From: Paraphysomonas bandaiensis
Taxonomy: Eukaryota; Chrysophyceae
NCBI GenBank assembly: GCA_965644295.1
Contig: CBFFRP010000190.1
Span: 1 to 64,000, forward strand
Direction: 5' to 3'
Length of the DNA stretch: 64,000 nucleotides
Numbering within the stretch: position 1 is the stretch's first letter; every line of letters begins with the position of its first letter. A model generated the notes under the pieces. It worked only from the letters and a program-made list of their open reading frames with translations. It ran no database searches and was not told where the DNA came from. The translations under genes were made by a program, and so were the position numbers. Positions 24,395 through 35,748 of the stretch are shown one piece after another.

Positions 24395-24724
24395 TTCACT
24401 GAAGTTAACTTTGCTCTACGCGTAAACCGTAACCTTGCTGTTGAACACAATGCACTTTCAAGTAAGAAATTATAATTATTATTCTGAACACTTCACTACA
24501 TATTCGTGTAACATATGTTGAAACATCTGTTCCCAGCAACACCTGTTTATCATATGTTCATCAGTCAGTTCTATATCTTGTATAGTCACACATCAGTAAC
24601 TGAATTTAATTCCTTTGTAACTATAATCACCCGTTACACCTATGAGTTGACTTTATACCTATTGCACACTGTTAACTCACTTCAATTGCACAATATATAT
24701 CACATCATATTGCAGAACTCAACA
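24379..24724 (-). repeat. 5' LTR of copia element 3
   Basis: 346 bp, identical by eye to 19262-19607. The LTR ends exactly where TGGTAGCG of the primer site begins. It contains the Gag ATG. Confidence 0.97.
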
Positions 24725-25060
24725 GTACAAGGTACAACGGACCCTAATGAGCGTCATTTGTGTAGACATATTTTGGCCTTAACGAATAAACAGGCATCCT
24801 GGAATGGGCGTTTGGGGTATCTGAAGTCAAGCATCCGGGCTGTTTACCTCAAGGACTCAAAAATCCTGAAGTCAGCAAATGTCAGGTATATTAACATTCT
24901 ACTTGCTCACTGCGTTTGCATTGAGCTTTAGTGCGAAAGTGGAAGCACCTTGGTGCTTGTGGTGATACACAAGAAGCTGATTTCGTAGCGTTAAATATTA
25001 AATAGTAGGATATCAGAGCTAAGTACTGGTTAACCTAGGTCTAAGGAGTATCGCCCCTTG
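24725..25060 (+). repeat. Repeat X, copy 2, right part
   Basis: Resumes after element 3 with GTACAAGG and continues through TGTGTAGACAT, AACGAATAAACAGGCATCC, AAGTCAGCAAATGTCAGGTATA, CACCTTGGTGCTTG and TTTCGTAGCGTTAAAT. It matches copy 1 (from about 5705, across element 2, to 11230) and copy 3 (35980-36120). Confidence 0.83.
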
Positions 25061-25531
25061 TCCAAATTTAAAACTAGGGCTTTCCCCTCGAATTATGAGC
25101 GCGGAACGAATAGTCTCCTTATTACCTGTGTTAAATATAACTATATCAATATGAAAGTCGGAAACTGTAAAACATGCACCGCTCATAGCAGCATATATAT
25201 ATTACAGAATATATTCCGCGCATTGACTTGCTTAATCCAAAACACTTGCTTCATTAACGTTATTCGGACATTCTAAACATAGAGAGAGAACATTGACTTA
25301 AAATTATTTTAGACTGGTGATGTTAACTGAAATATATGTACCATCGCAACCTATCTAGTTTCATACAAAATATATGTACAAGTGCAAAATGGGGTATGAG
25401 TACTGCTCGCCAGTATACCAAAATGGTGGCCGATGGACACCACTCAAGACTTACTTCTACTTCAATGTCAAATCAAAACTATATCATCATGCACAATACA
25501 ACTACGTGGTGTGTGTGCATCAAATATCATA
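25061..25531. other. Intergenic DNA
   Basis: About 470 bp between repeat X and the 3' end of the copper-transporter fusion gene. I see no gene or structured element. Confidence 0.45.
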
Positions 25532-27288
25532 TTAATGAAGTAATTTGTACTCTTCATTCGACGGCTCATCTGTTCCTGCGCAGCAGTAATCAACCTTTGT
25601 TTTGGGTGGAGACGCGAGATTAAACAGAGCGTAACCAGCAGCGATTCCACAGAGCACCATACAAAATATCTCGACGTTGTAAGTCATTGCACAGAGCATA
25701 AGGAAATATCCCATGCAGACCTGGGCAGCATGAAGCAGTACCATCAGTGCATCCCGCCACCAAGACCACTGTACCCGCTTGGCGAGATCTCTGCGCATTT
25801 TAGTGATATACTCCACAAGCATACCCAGCATGAACACGCCTAGGCAACCAATAGCAAATTTCCACCTCGAGTCCAATGTCCAGTCGGTAAACAAAAGGTT
25901 TATACAGAGGATATCAGCACTGTCCTCTTGCACAGTCGAAGCAAATCCATCCATATACATTGTGGTTCCTGGTCCAGTACAAAAGCTCGAGCTTGATCCT
26001 GTGGAATTCCCTTCACCACTACCCAGACACTGAAGTTCACACGCCTCCATCCCACCTGTATATTGATTACAAGTCCAAAATATGTTATAGTAAATCAAAT
26101 ACCTGACGAGGGACAATCAACCACCCCATCCACGGGTTCACCTGTCACAGTGTCCACACACTCTGCCTGGAGGCCACACGATAGCCCGTCCACGGGCATA
26201 CATTGTTTCCAACAGTAAACACCAGTACCACCATCACACAGAGTATTCTGCACCACCTCGTATCCCAGCCCGTGAGTGGTGGATATAGTGATGGAGTCGC
26301 ATACGGAAGGAATGTAGTCCAAGTTCCTTCCCTGGAGCTCCTGGTTTCTGTATTCCTCGTACGTGGCGGTGCCGATTTTTGCATCAGATGGAGGGAGGTA
26401 CATTTTACCATACCAGCTGCGAGAAAAAAATTCATCCGTGCCTGCACCCCATGCGGGTATAAGGGCGTGCGGAACAGGACGCAAGTCAGCTCCTAGAACA
26501 GGTTGCAACCAGGTTGCGCCACCCTGTCCAACCATAACTACAATGGCATCATCCTCTGCCCCGACCTCCACCACTAAGCCAGAAGGAAGCTCCATGTATA
26601 GACCGTTACGAGAGTTGATAGGGTCTTCACTGACGCTTGTGTATAGCCCGGTGGTCATGGCAATGAGAAGACCAGCATCAATATGCATGTCGAGTGCAGG
26701 GCCTCCACTATTCTCTGTGGGTGAGTAGTAAGCATGCAAATGTTCAAGATGTTCCCCATTCCGCCCAATCGATTCAAAAGTGGTATAAGGGGATAATAAC
26801 TCCTCAGTGCCCTCGTCAACTGCTTTTCTGAGAGCAGCTGCCTTGTCGAGCAGGCGAAAGAGCTGAGAGACAGTGGTGTCAACTACGGTGCGCAAGGCAG
26901 AACTAGGAGCACCACAAGAGCTCGACATTTCCTGGGGAATACCATGCACACTCTGAGCGGCGCTAGTGACTCGGCGGCTCCCATCTTGCATCGTTATCTG
27001 GGCGGCACCTTTATCTGTACTCAGGCAGTGGGCCAAATCCGACAGTGCTAGATATCTGGACTGCTCAAAATTCGGAATCCCTGTAACTTGTAGAGCTCCA
27101 ATAGTTACAAGTGCAGTCATAACATCTACAGAAGCAGACTCTGACTGCATGAGAATATCGCCGAAGTCAATGGCGGGGAGTGTGTAAACAGCCGCGTTGG
27201 TGGATGCTTTACTGCCTTCTGAGCCAGACGCGAAAAATATCCCAGCCGACACGACCAAAATAAACAACGATGATGATATTCGCATCAT
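25532..27288 (-). CDS. 2OG-Fe(II) oxygenase-like / Ctr copper transporter fusion, 569 aa, 2 exons
   Basis: Exon 1 is 26103-27288 and exon 2 is 25532-26055; the 47-bp intron joins in phase 1. A signal peptide (residues 1-20) leads to a lumenal or extracellular domain of the isopenicillin-N-synthase-like 2OG-Fe(II) oxygenase type. HID (H202, D204), PHA (H274) and SRSW (R290) are the expected iron and co-substrate positions. A Cys-rich linker (about 320-425) follows. Residues 425-569 are a Ctr copper transporter: MYM near 428-430, first helix near 460-478, MLCAM in helix 2 (M515, M519), GIAAG in helix 3 (G532, G536) and a CC pair near the C-terminus. Ctr proteins import Cu(I) as trimers. The fusion suggests the outer domain reduces, binds or delivers copper, or oxidises a ligand; that is inference. 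The fusion lies within one exon pair, so it is not an assembly join of distant genes. Confidence 0.88.
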
Positions 27289-28287
27289 CGAGGAATTGAT
27301 GAACTTAACCGCGAATTAATTGTGTGTTAATATATTTCAATACACCGCCCAGAGCGAGTTTAACATACATACATATACATATATATATATATATAATGTA
27401 CACCACTGATGGTATACATATTCAGGAAATTGATTAGATGGGAATATATTCGCTAAAAAGTGAAAGTTTTTTTCACTTTGTACTCTAAAATCGATAATTT
27501 TTATGTTCGGAAAACTAATCTTTATTGTTTGCTCCAATTGACATCAGCCACAACTTCGACTATGGTGTATGGTATGTGCGTATACATATACTTCAATGTC
27601 GTAATTGAATTACAGAAAATTCTTCACATCTTCGGATTCATCAGTTGAGTCTCATTGCATCCCTCTTGCATACAATGATCTCTGTACTTATATGACAGAG
27701 CTAATTATTCGTTACATTCTCTTGTACTGTATAATTTAATCTGAATGAATCGATACTGTGGAGGCGTTGGTTCCCTTTATGTGTTGGACCCATAGATTGT
27801 ATATCTTCAACACGACAATTTGCTGAATTCCTTCAAACTGAGTGCAATGTACTGAGTTATCATCCCCTTCTGAATCAATAGCCACAGTTCGGAGGTAATG
27901 TAGACACCTGCAGCAAGGATGACTCATACTATACATGTAATTGTAGAAATGTGTTCTTAAATCGATGCTACAGCTGTTGTATAGCGATATTAGGTGTGAG
28001 CGGACAGAAAACTGTGTACTCTAGTGGTTTCAAAGTTATGACAACCAGTTGCTTATTAATCAACCTGCTTCCCATCATATTCTTTTCTGTGTTGCGCTGA
28101 AATTAGCCGCTTTTATTGGGCATGAATTTGTACAGTAAAATATAAGTTTTAAATTAAACATAGCTAAGTGTCATATCTAGAAAGTCACGAGTAATTTAGA
28201 CGTACTTAGCAGTTAGTTTAGTTATACCGAAACTGTTCTGATATCGAAGTATAGTATTTATTAAAGTTGATTTATTTACACAGCCTA
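27289..28287. other. Intergenic DNA with AT-rich and diverged repeat blocks
   Basis: Contains an (AT)n tract near 27375-27395. A block at about 27575-27645 (CATATACTTCAATGTCGTAA, CAGAAAATTCTTCACATC) recurs at 29115-29180. No gene seen. Confidence 0.5.
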
Positions 28288-28295
28288 GTCAGTAC

Positions 28296-28464
28296 CAGGG
28301 CTAGGGAGCAATAAATTACTATACGATATGACTATCAAATATTGATTGCAATATATTGTGAGCAACTTTAACGGAAACTATATTGATGGAATATTTGGCC
28401 GGTATACCCAACCAATATACTTGATAATACATTGCAATTCAATAATATCAGTTCCCTAGCCCTG
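28296..28464. mobile_element. hAT-superfamily MITE, 169 bp
   Basis: Terminal inverted repeats CAGGGCTAGGGA / TCCCTAGCCCTG are flanked by a perfect 8-bp target-site duplication, GTCAGTAC (28288-28295 and 28465-28472). CA-GGG ends with an 8-bp duplication are the hAT signature. There is no coding capacity. Single-ended relatives lie at 43147 and 19107. A hAT transposase relic beside the 43147 end may be the remains of its autonomous partner. Confidence 0.9.
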
Positions 28465-28472
28465 GTCAGTAC

Positions 28473-29687
28473 ACAACAACTCTACACAGTTTATAGAATA
28501 TATTCAATAGTCGCAATTGTTACATTATTCTACTGGTACTACTTCCTGGAGATGAAAGCAGAAAATATTACAAACATCGACATTTAGAGGGCAATCTTTA
28601 CATCATAAACTCTTGCTAGTGAAATATTTTGAACTGTAAGCGTTCTGATGACAATGAGAGAGCGTTTATAAGCACATTCGTGGTGATATGAAGAGATGAT
28701 GCCTTTGCTTTCATCATCTGGAGAGCACAGTGTCATTGGAGCAGAGGGGAGAATTTATCATGGATAATGTCACGACACAAAGCTTTTGTATAGCATTCCT
28801 TACAGAGCTTAGTCAGTACACGACAACTTGCTACATTATAAAGTATTATCATACACAATTCACCAATCACTTAAATGTGAAATTTACTTTGGGTTAGGAG
28901 GAAATTCAATGGTTGTGATAATACATACAGTCCACCTTCAGTATGATTTTCTTATCTTTATCAGTAGACTGCAGCTTACTTGCCGGCATAGAGTATAGAA
29001 AATGCTACCATGTTCTATTGGTAATACTTCCTTCGAGATGAAAGCAGCAGCATAACCTGGTAAAGAAATATTCTTCAATTGACTATGGTATAGCTACGGC
29101 ATACATACATACATACATACATATACTTCAAAGTCGTAATTGGATTATAGAAAATTCTTCACATCTTCGGATTCATCATTACAAACATCAGATATGCCTT
29201 TTATCGAGTGCTAATGGTGATGTGAAAGTGTTCTTATCTACATAGCAGATTCACTGCAACAGAGAGGTAGGTAACAGTCTCATATATACATACACATACA
29301 TATAGCTGTCTCTAACCGTATCTTAGAACTCTGTATCAGGAGTACGTGGTATGAACGTAGTAACAACAAGCCGTCAGCTGCACTCATCCAACATAAGTAC
29401 ACAGAATAGAATCCATGTGGATGTCACAGTATGATATCAACACAGAAACACTTCTCTACTATGTCCACTTCATTGTATATTTATCCAACTATTTTACTGT
29501 ATTTCTTACAACAGAAAATTGATTGGATAAAAGGTATTTCTTTGTTGTTTTTGTCGTGTGATGATGGAGTTCTGAGCTGAGCGCGCTATGATTCAACTGG
29601 TACACAACACAGTCATAAATTCATGTGATCCATTTATTAACTTCATTCGTATCAAACTAACATTATAATCTGTGAACAATCGTCACA
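28473..29687. other. Intergenic DNA with diverged duplications
   Basis: Two blocks about 480 bp apart share short motifs in order: CTTCCTGGAGATGAAAGCAG near 28544 versus CTTCCTTCGAGATGAAAGCAG near 29028, and ATTACAAACATC near 28568 versus 29181. (CATA)n runs occur near 29100 and 29285. No gene recognised. Confidence 0.45.
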
Positions 29688-31246
29688 ATGCCGTTTTTAC
29701 CTGATGTTGCAACTAATGCTGAAAGCAGACGCAATACGCGGAGATCTGCGCAGCGTCGAGAGTCGATTCGTCTCCATTTGACTCGTATCGGAAACTTGAG
29801 GGGGTTATTCGCTCGATCTGGAGCCTATAGTGTCGACACAAACCATGAGACACCATCACGTTCTAACAGTGAAGATGATATTGGGTCACATCCAAGCACA
29901 CCATCGAAGGGGTCGGATAAGTTGTGTCCTCTGCCACAGCTGAGTCCCCAAGAAGAAAAGACATCCTGCATAGAGATACTGCATTCCCCTCAAAGACGTA
30001 AATCTGCTGATAACACTGATGATGCTCAGCCTCAGGCCCCTAAGCCAAAGCACATGTTCAGTGGTCCAATGATATTCTGCAAGCAGAAGCTTGATACCAA
30101 AGTCGACATATTCCTACATGAGTCACTCCGATACTTTGAAGTTAAAGCACTTGATGTCGAGAAGAAGAAGCCTCTTCCCAGTCTTTTTATCCCTCTTGAC
30201 AAGATTGTCAAGATAAATGAGAAGGAGTTTAATGGAAAGTATCGAGAAGTGGTTGCACAGAGAAGAGATCTGGTGGAAAGGGCACAACTCACATCTGCAA
30301 TAGAATACGTTATGAATTCTTTGAGCATAATGCCATCTGAAGAGGGTCCACAATTGAAAATATCTAGATACAATGGTAAGTTTGACTATGAGTTGTTGCT
30401 AGCTTGGTGTGAATGTTTCTTCAGCGGAGGAGAGAGCAACTGAGGTTCTTAATGAACCAAAGCCAGAAGATTTGGTGGAAACTGCTTCAAACTACTGGAA
30501 CAATGAAAGTAAGCCTCAGAATAACCTCTTCGGGTAAATAAGCACCTATATTAATGCGGCTGGGTGTAACTTCTCTATGTTAATATAGAAGCACTTGCAG
30601 AGATCAGAGAATAAAGACCGCGACTAATATGTCCGATTCTATCGCACGTGACACAAAATTGTCTGACGAAGAATCTGCTCGAGCTGTTCTTTACCAGAAG
30701 CAAGCAGAAAAAGAGATGGAAACCGTAAAATCCAATTCTGAACATTCTATTACCCGATCATATGGCTGTGAGGCTAGTGTTAACCCCAACAAAAACTCTA
30801 AGGCGAAGTGGGCGTGGTTGTGGGCGTTCAAAAAGGTCGTGGTTTTCAATCGCATTGAACGAGCAATGATGGATATATTCACTAAGTAATGTTACATCAC
30901 ACGATTCTTTATGATTCTAATGAATATTTTATGAACCTTTAGAGTTATAGAGGAGCGTAGGGCTGCCGAAATTCTTCAGCGAAACTCCCCTCTTTCCACT
31001 GCTATAAAGCGCCTTGAAAAAGTGCGAGGAAGATTCCGAAGGAAGAGAGTAAGCAGTATTAACTATATGAAGCGACCAATGCTTATTACCGACACTCCCT
31101 CTGATCCCCACTCTGGAGACCATGGTACCTTGCGGTTGAAGCGCTCGAGAAATAAGAACTCTCCCCCCAGAAACCCCTCCACAACCTTACCAGCAGTCAA
31201 ACGACGCCCCCATATGATGCCTCCTCTGCGAGCTTGCAGAGCGTAA
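29688..31246 (+). CDS. Basic Ser/Arg-rich protein of unknown function, 452 aa, 4 exons
   Basis: I do not recognise it. Model: exons 29688-30375, 30425-30508, 30603-30885 and 30943-31246, 1359 coding nt. Introns 1 and 3 have clear signals (GTAAGT...TTCTTCAG and GTAATG...CTTTAG). The acceptor of intron 2 is uncertain: the better AG (TTAATATAG at 30588) leads to a stop at 30612. That would split the locus into two genes 15 bp apart, so I prefer the GCAGAG acceptor at 30602. The N-terminus is rich in Arg and Ser (TRRSAQRRES). The middle (about 120-225) has alternating strands and helices and looks folded. The C-terminus is strongly basic (RGRFRRKR, VKRRPH). A nucleic-acid or membrane-surface role is possible but unsupported. 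Confidence 0.65.
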
Positions 31247-31826
31247 GGAAATATGATAAGCATCTGCTACTGTGAAATATGAGTCTGCAACGCTGCGTGT
31301 AGAATGAGTTGGAATCACGACTGCGATATTCGGTATAGATGCCGCTTTCATTTTACTATGGTTTTATTTTTTAACCTCATTATGATAGAAGTTGTATCTT
31401 TCAAAAGATACCACTGTTTGTTTTTTATTTACTTTATTGCAAAAGGTGTATATAGTAACCATAATAAGTCTATTGTAAGTATAATTCCAAAATTGGCTTT
31501 TATTAATAAGCACTGTGTCAAAGTATGGATCCTGCCACACCTAAAATGACATTATTCTGTTTCTGAAAGCTGAGTCAAGTGTTCAATTCTGTTCTAATTG
31601 ATATACACCTATCTACGTTGCAGGCATTCGGTTTCGTAATATTAATGTCACTACTTCACTAAGCAGTAGCATAAATTTGACAACCGTCGTTAAGATTCAT
31701 ACGACCAAATATAGTATTCACGTTAAGTTGTTGCACAAAACACAATAGAGGAATAAAATTCATACTCAGCAAATCACAATAATAATGAAGGAATCTCCTA
31801 TCTCACATGACGTTATACGTCAGAAT
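31247..31826. other. Intergenic DNA between convergent genes
   Basis: 580 bp holding the 3' ends of the preceding plus-strand gene and the following minus-strand alpha-galactosidase gene. AT-rich; nothing else seen. Confidence 0.5.
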
Positions 31827-33639
31827 TTACTGTGAATTGATAATTAAGAAGGACGAGTCGTGGGAATTCAGTGTAACTGTGTAGGATGACTTGAACTCCC
31901 CTAAATCAGAGTGTGCCCAAATGTCCCTCAGCGAGTATGATGTGCTCGTAGATTGCATAAAGGTGGGAATTTCATTAAAAATTAATGTGATAGATTGAGG
32001 GTACGCAGCATTGTTCATTAGAAGCACCGCAGCGCTGGTATCACTGAGTCTTTTAGACCACTGCTGCCAGGAACCCACCTCCTCCTCTCGAAGAGGCCGA
32101 GTTCCAGAGGAACGTAATGCGGGTGTCGGAGAAGACAATATCTTCACACTTTCAGAGGAGGATAAAAAGAGATACCCTACGAATAAATTGCATTAAAACA
32201 CATGTCTACCTACATGGAACCGCTACTCCCACCGGAATCTCCATCCCAGGCCTGATTAACTGCTATGGCCTCAGTGTTGGATATGATGGGCCATATTTCG
32301 TCAGATACTGTGTCATTGGTGGTATCATGAGAGAGAATGAGAGGGGACGAAACGATGCACCATGCACCAAAGTGCGTTCTAGCCTAGTTACCAACTCACA
32401 TACCAAAAGCTGCATATATTGTAGAAGTATTACCTCTACAAAAGAAAGACCAGGATCATTTTCACCTCCAGGACCATGCTCACAGCCCACCTCGAGCATA
32501 TCTGTGAAACGGCAACAGGATCACATTGCAGAGATGAAGTAACATGGCACATGAATACCGGGATATCCCCAACACCCTGGTGTAGAAAGACCATCCATAG
32601 CGAAGGGAATTGTGGTCATGAGGTTAGACAGAACTGCGTCGTAGGATGCTCTATACAGCGTAGTGACGTTACGTTACGAACTTTGTATGTACAACTACAT
32701 CACCTGATGTCCCCTGAAGTACGGTAGTAGTTCCAGGGACACCAATCCGATGTGGGAACAGTATTACCCCAGTGGCAGTTCTCGATTAGAATAGAGTGTC
32801 CCGTCTTCTCAATAAGGTCGGCCCACTTGTCGAGATCCAACTGCAGCAGGAAGAATAACCATAACAATATAGTGATGCACTGTTTGTAGCAAACCTGTGC
32901 GCCGCATCCGTCCAGTTTAACGCTATCAAAACCAAGATTCACAAGTGCATTGACGTCTTCCTGATAGCACTCATCCGAGTCACAGTGGTCCTCACAGATG
33001 CAGTTGTTGCCGTACCATCTACCCGTGCACATTATAAAACCACACTTCGTGAGAAATTGACCAATACGTACCCAGCAGTCAGGCCAAGCCGATGAGCGTA
33101 ATCGGTCATCTTGCGCAAATCAGGAAAAACATCCTTGTTAATAACAGGTGTCCCATTCTCGTCATGATAAGTATTGTGATCCGTGCCGTAGTCGCCACAT
33201 AGTTGCCTACGTTTGTACGCGGAGAACGAAATAACCTAACATCACTTGTTCATAAAGCGGACCATACCATGCATCATCCAACCCAACATCAGAATATCCC
33301 AAATCTAGAAGTGAAGTGGGAACACCGTTAACAGTTCGTTTGCGGGATACCATTCCATCCATCTGATAGACATACATATACATGTTAGCATCTCACTTGT
33401 GGTTATATAATGCACCTGTTTCGATATCAAATCTTGATTCACATCAGCTCCAAATAAGTTCCAACTCCTCCATCCCATCGGCTTCATTCACATGAGGCCA
33501 TATCATCATATCAGACATATATATCACATCATCAGACCAGCACCCCTCTTACCGGTGTAATGCCCTTGCCGTTATCGATACCATACACATGAACAATCCA
33601 TGGAGACCCCAGCCAGAGGAATAATGAAGTAGATTTCAT
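31827..33639 (-). CDS. Alpha-galactosidase (GH27), 434 aa, 10 exons
   Basis: Secreted or lysosomal retaining glycosidase that removes terminal alpha-galactose. Exons (minus): 33553-33639, 33416-33481, 33268-33362, 33072-33206, 32895-33018, 32704-32840, 32559-32650, 32434-32501, 32233-32383, 31827-32176; 1305 nt. All phases match with introns of about 50-65 bp. Family blocks are PMGWRSWN, GLDDAWQ, FPDLRKMTDYAH, AGWYGNNC, VKLDGCG (nucleophile D164), ENCHWG, YRTSGDIR (acid/base D213), PGCWGYPDMLEVG and SSPLILSHD. The length is normal for the family. A hydrophobic N-terminus suggests secretion. The donor of intron 9 has a close alternative a few bases downstream, and intron 1 has a weak AAG acceptor. 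The start is shared upstream territory with the divergent Dus gene. Confidence 0.94.
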
Positions 33640-33953
33640 GTTTGTTTCGTTTGTGCAGGATAATGAGTATATATATGTATATATATGGGCTGCCTGGTAT
33701 ATATAAGATACACTCCGTTAGCTGTTAGCTATGCAGATACAGTAGCATCATGGACTATATGTATGTACTGATGTACATATCCACAACAGTACCTGATGTA
33801 CACTTACAACTGTCCCCAGGTACACACAGTGGTCCAAACAACAGACGTACGTATGGATCTATCGATAGGTACGGGCCAAAGCGCCCATTGAGGAACACTT
33901 ACACCATAAACTCCACAGTAACACACGAATAGAGCTTCATCTCTTCTTTCAGC

Positions 33954-34955
33954 ATGAGTTTACAGTTAGGGCGCTTATCATTGAAGAGTTTATCGGTGCT
34001 GAGCCCTCTTGAAGGTGTGTCAGATGTGGGATTCAGGAGCCTGTGCTATTCTCTGGGTGCTGCCTTCACATGGACTGAGATGATACGAACAGAGGCAATA
34101 GTAAAGAACAATAAGGCAACACTCGATCTAATTGATACATTTGATGCACAAACTCCCACAGGCATACAGCTACTTGCCAAAAATCCTTCAGTACTACATA
34201 AAGCCCTCCTTAAAATGGTGGAGCTCTCTCGCACTGATGAGTTCAAACACTTTGAAAATATATCAGCTATTGACATAAATCTTGGGTGTCCATCACCTGA
34301 TGTAATTAGGGAAGGAGCTGGCCCTGCGCTCTTGAAAAGACGTTCTCGTTTAAAGGAAATATTTACTGTGCTGTCTCAATTCAGAGACAGCAACTGCATG
34401 CCTAATATTGGCGCTGTAGGTTGTAAGATACGCCTTGGTTTGAATTATGGTGAACAAAAGCAAAAGGTTTATTTGCATGTTATTGATGCTGCTAATGAAG
34501 CAGGGCTAAACTTCGTGACTGTACACGGACGCAACGCTCAGCAACGGAGCAGAGACAAGCCTACTTGGGAAGCTATTGGAGAGTGCAAACGTGCAGCAGA
34601 AATGCCTATAATTGGAAATGGAAATATTGGCTCTATGACTGATGCTATCGATATGATAGATAGGACATCATGTGATGGAGTTATGATAGCTCGGGCAGCG
34701 ATATACAATCCCTGGGTATTTAGTCGATTCGTTAATGAGAAACGTGAAGAATGCGAAGCGGCTTACCCTAGTCTCAGTGATGTGGAAGCGGCGAGGCTAA
34801 AGTATGATAGTATCTCTGATAGCGTTGGAACCAAATCAAAGTTCATAACATTTCACAGAAAAAATTTTGAGCGATTAGCGAAAGCAGTTAATTCTAACAG
34901 CTTGGCGAATCAGAAATATCTTAGTAGCGCAATACCCAAGAATTCACATATATAG
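33954..34955 (+). CDS. tRNA-dihydrouridine synthase (Dus family), 333 aa
   Basis: FMN enzyme that reduces uridine to dihydrouridine in the tRNA D-loop using NAD(P)H. Single exon, full length for the catalytic and helical domains. Motifs are SPLEGVSDVGFR (residues 17-28, FMN site), DINLGCPSP with the catalytic Cys112, GPALLK (near 123), TVHGRNAQQRSR (189-200), IGNGNIGS (220-227) and GVMIARAAIYNPW (242-254). It lacks the zinc finger and dsRNA-binding extensions of some eukaryotic Dus enzymes, so I do not assign a numbered paralogue. It is transcribed divergently from the alpha-galactosidase gene, with 314 bp between the two starts. Confidence 0.95.
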   Translation: MSLQLGRLSLKSLSVLSPLEGVSDVGFRSLCYSLGAAFTWTEMIRTEAIVKNNKATLDLIDTFDAQTPTGIQLLAKNPSVLHKALLKMVELSRTDEFKHFENISAIDINLGCPSPDVIREGAGPALLKRRSRLKEIFTVLSQFRDSNCMPNIGAVGCKIRLGLNYGEQKQKVYLHVIDAANEAGLNFVTVHGRNAQQRSRDKPTWEAIGECKRAAEMPIIGNGNIGSMTDAIDMIDRTSCDGVMIARAAIYNPWVFSRFVNEKREECEAAYPSLSDVEAARLKYDSISDSVGTKSKFITFHRKNFERLAKAVNSNSLANQKYLSSAIPKNSHI

Positions 34956-35449
34956 CTGTAAATCTTATATATATTACTTATAAAGTGTTCTTTGTTGTGA
35001 CAATGCAGTCTTTTCTACAATTGATAACAACGACGCATTAATATATACGATAAACAACACAATTAATGGAGTTAACGACTTTCGGATTGTGTGAAAGTAT
35101 ATTAAATATTAAGTATATCTTGAAAGAGGAACCGATAATAAGAAGTAAACAACAATCTTTAGCTCCAGCATAGATGATAGATCCCGGCAAGTTGTATGTT
35201 AGAAAATGAAATAACAGTACAAGACTTTCACTCTATGCTGAGATTACAAATTAGAAATATAAAGTAAAATTAAGATGATCAATATCACTCCTTCCCATTC
35301 ATGTTATCGCAAATTCATATTGTCGCAACTATCAATTATTCTCTCATACGATCTTGAATATATCACGATCTTATACAGTCAGTATATTTCAGTTCACTGA
35401 TATGAATATATGAATACAATCATGCCTTTAGTTCTCATAATGCAGAATG
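34956..35449. other. Intergenic AT-rich DNA
   Basis: About 490 bp after the Dus gene. Nothing recognisable before the family C LTR. Confidence 0.45.
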
Positions 35450-35743
35450 TATTAGAATATGGATCTTATTCTAGTATATTCAGTATGTCACTTGCAGACA
35501 ATGTACGAGAATACAGTGAAATATAGTGATGTACAAATGCTGTGATGATATTGAGAAACTGAAATAGTTTGATATTTCAAGATATGTTCAGTAACGAGAG
35601 GTTCGCATATGTAGGATATTATGCATGGATTAAAATGAGTTAGTGTTGGTTATCACAACTTCGTGTAAACGATATTAGTAAATCTATCTAGTCTTACGAC
35701 GAATTCTCTCTGTGATCTAGCTTAAAATGAGCAATTTCCAATA
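35450..35743 (+). repeat. Solo LTR, copia family C
   Basis: 294 bp, TATTAGAATATGG to TTTCCAATA. Colinear with the reverse complement of the element 4 LTR (62432-62724): shared ACAATGTACGAGAATACAGTG, ACTGAAATAGTTTG, TTTCAAGATATGTT, GTGTAAACGATATTA and AATCTATCTAGTCTTA. Flanks GAATG (35445-35449) and TAATG (35744-35748) look like a 5-bp target duplication with one change. No internal sequence is attached. Confidence 0.87.
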
Positions 35744-35748
35744 TAATG

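Larger units (their letters stand above)
19262..24724 (-). mobile_element. Ty1/copia LTR retrotransposon, element 3 (family B)
   Basis: Complete 5463-bp element with 346-bp LTRs at 19262-19607 and 24379-24724, identical by eye. Termini are TGTTGAG...GTTAACA in element orientation. A perfect 5-bp target duplication GTACA flanks it (19257-19261 and 24725-24729). The polypurine tract is at 19608-19622 (plus-strand CTCCCACTCAATTGG) and the primer site at 24362-24378. It was inserted into a second copy of repeat X. Gag-Pol is clearly related to family A but well diverged, and is broken in three places despite the identical LTRs. Confidence 0.98.

Noticed and set aside
26203-26728. Plus-strand frames over the copper-transporter fusion gene
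   Set aside because: Antisense shadows of the 2OG-oxygenase-like domain exon.
30589-30614. Stop codon ending the basic-protein gene, with a second gene starting at 30629
   Set aside because: A 15-bp gap between two eukaryotic genes is unlikely; the alternative acceptor joins both frames in phase. It remains possible.
32117-32542. 141-codon plus-strand frame over the alpha-galactosidase gene
   Set aside because: Antisense to verified exons 7-10 of the GH27 gene.
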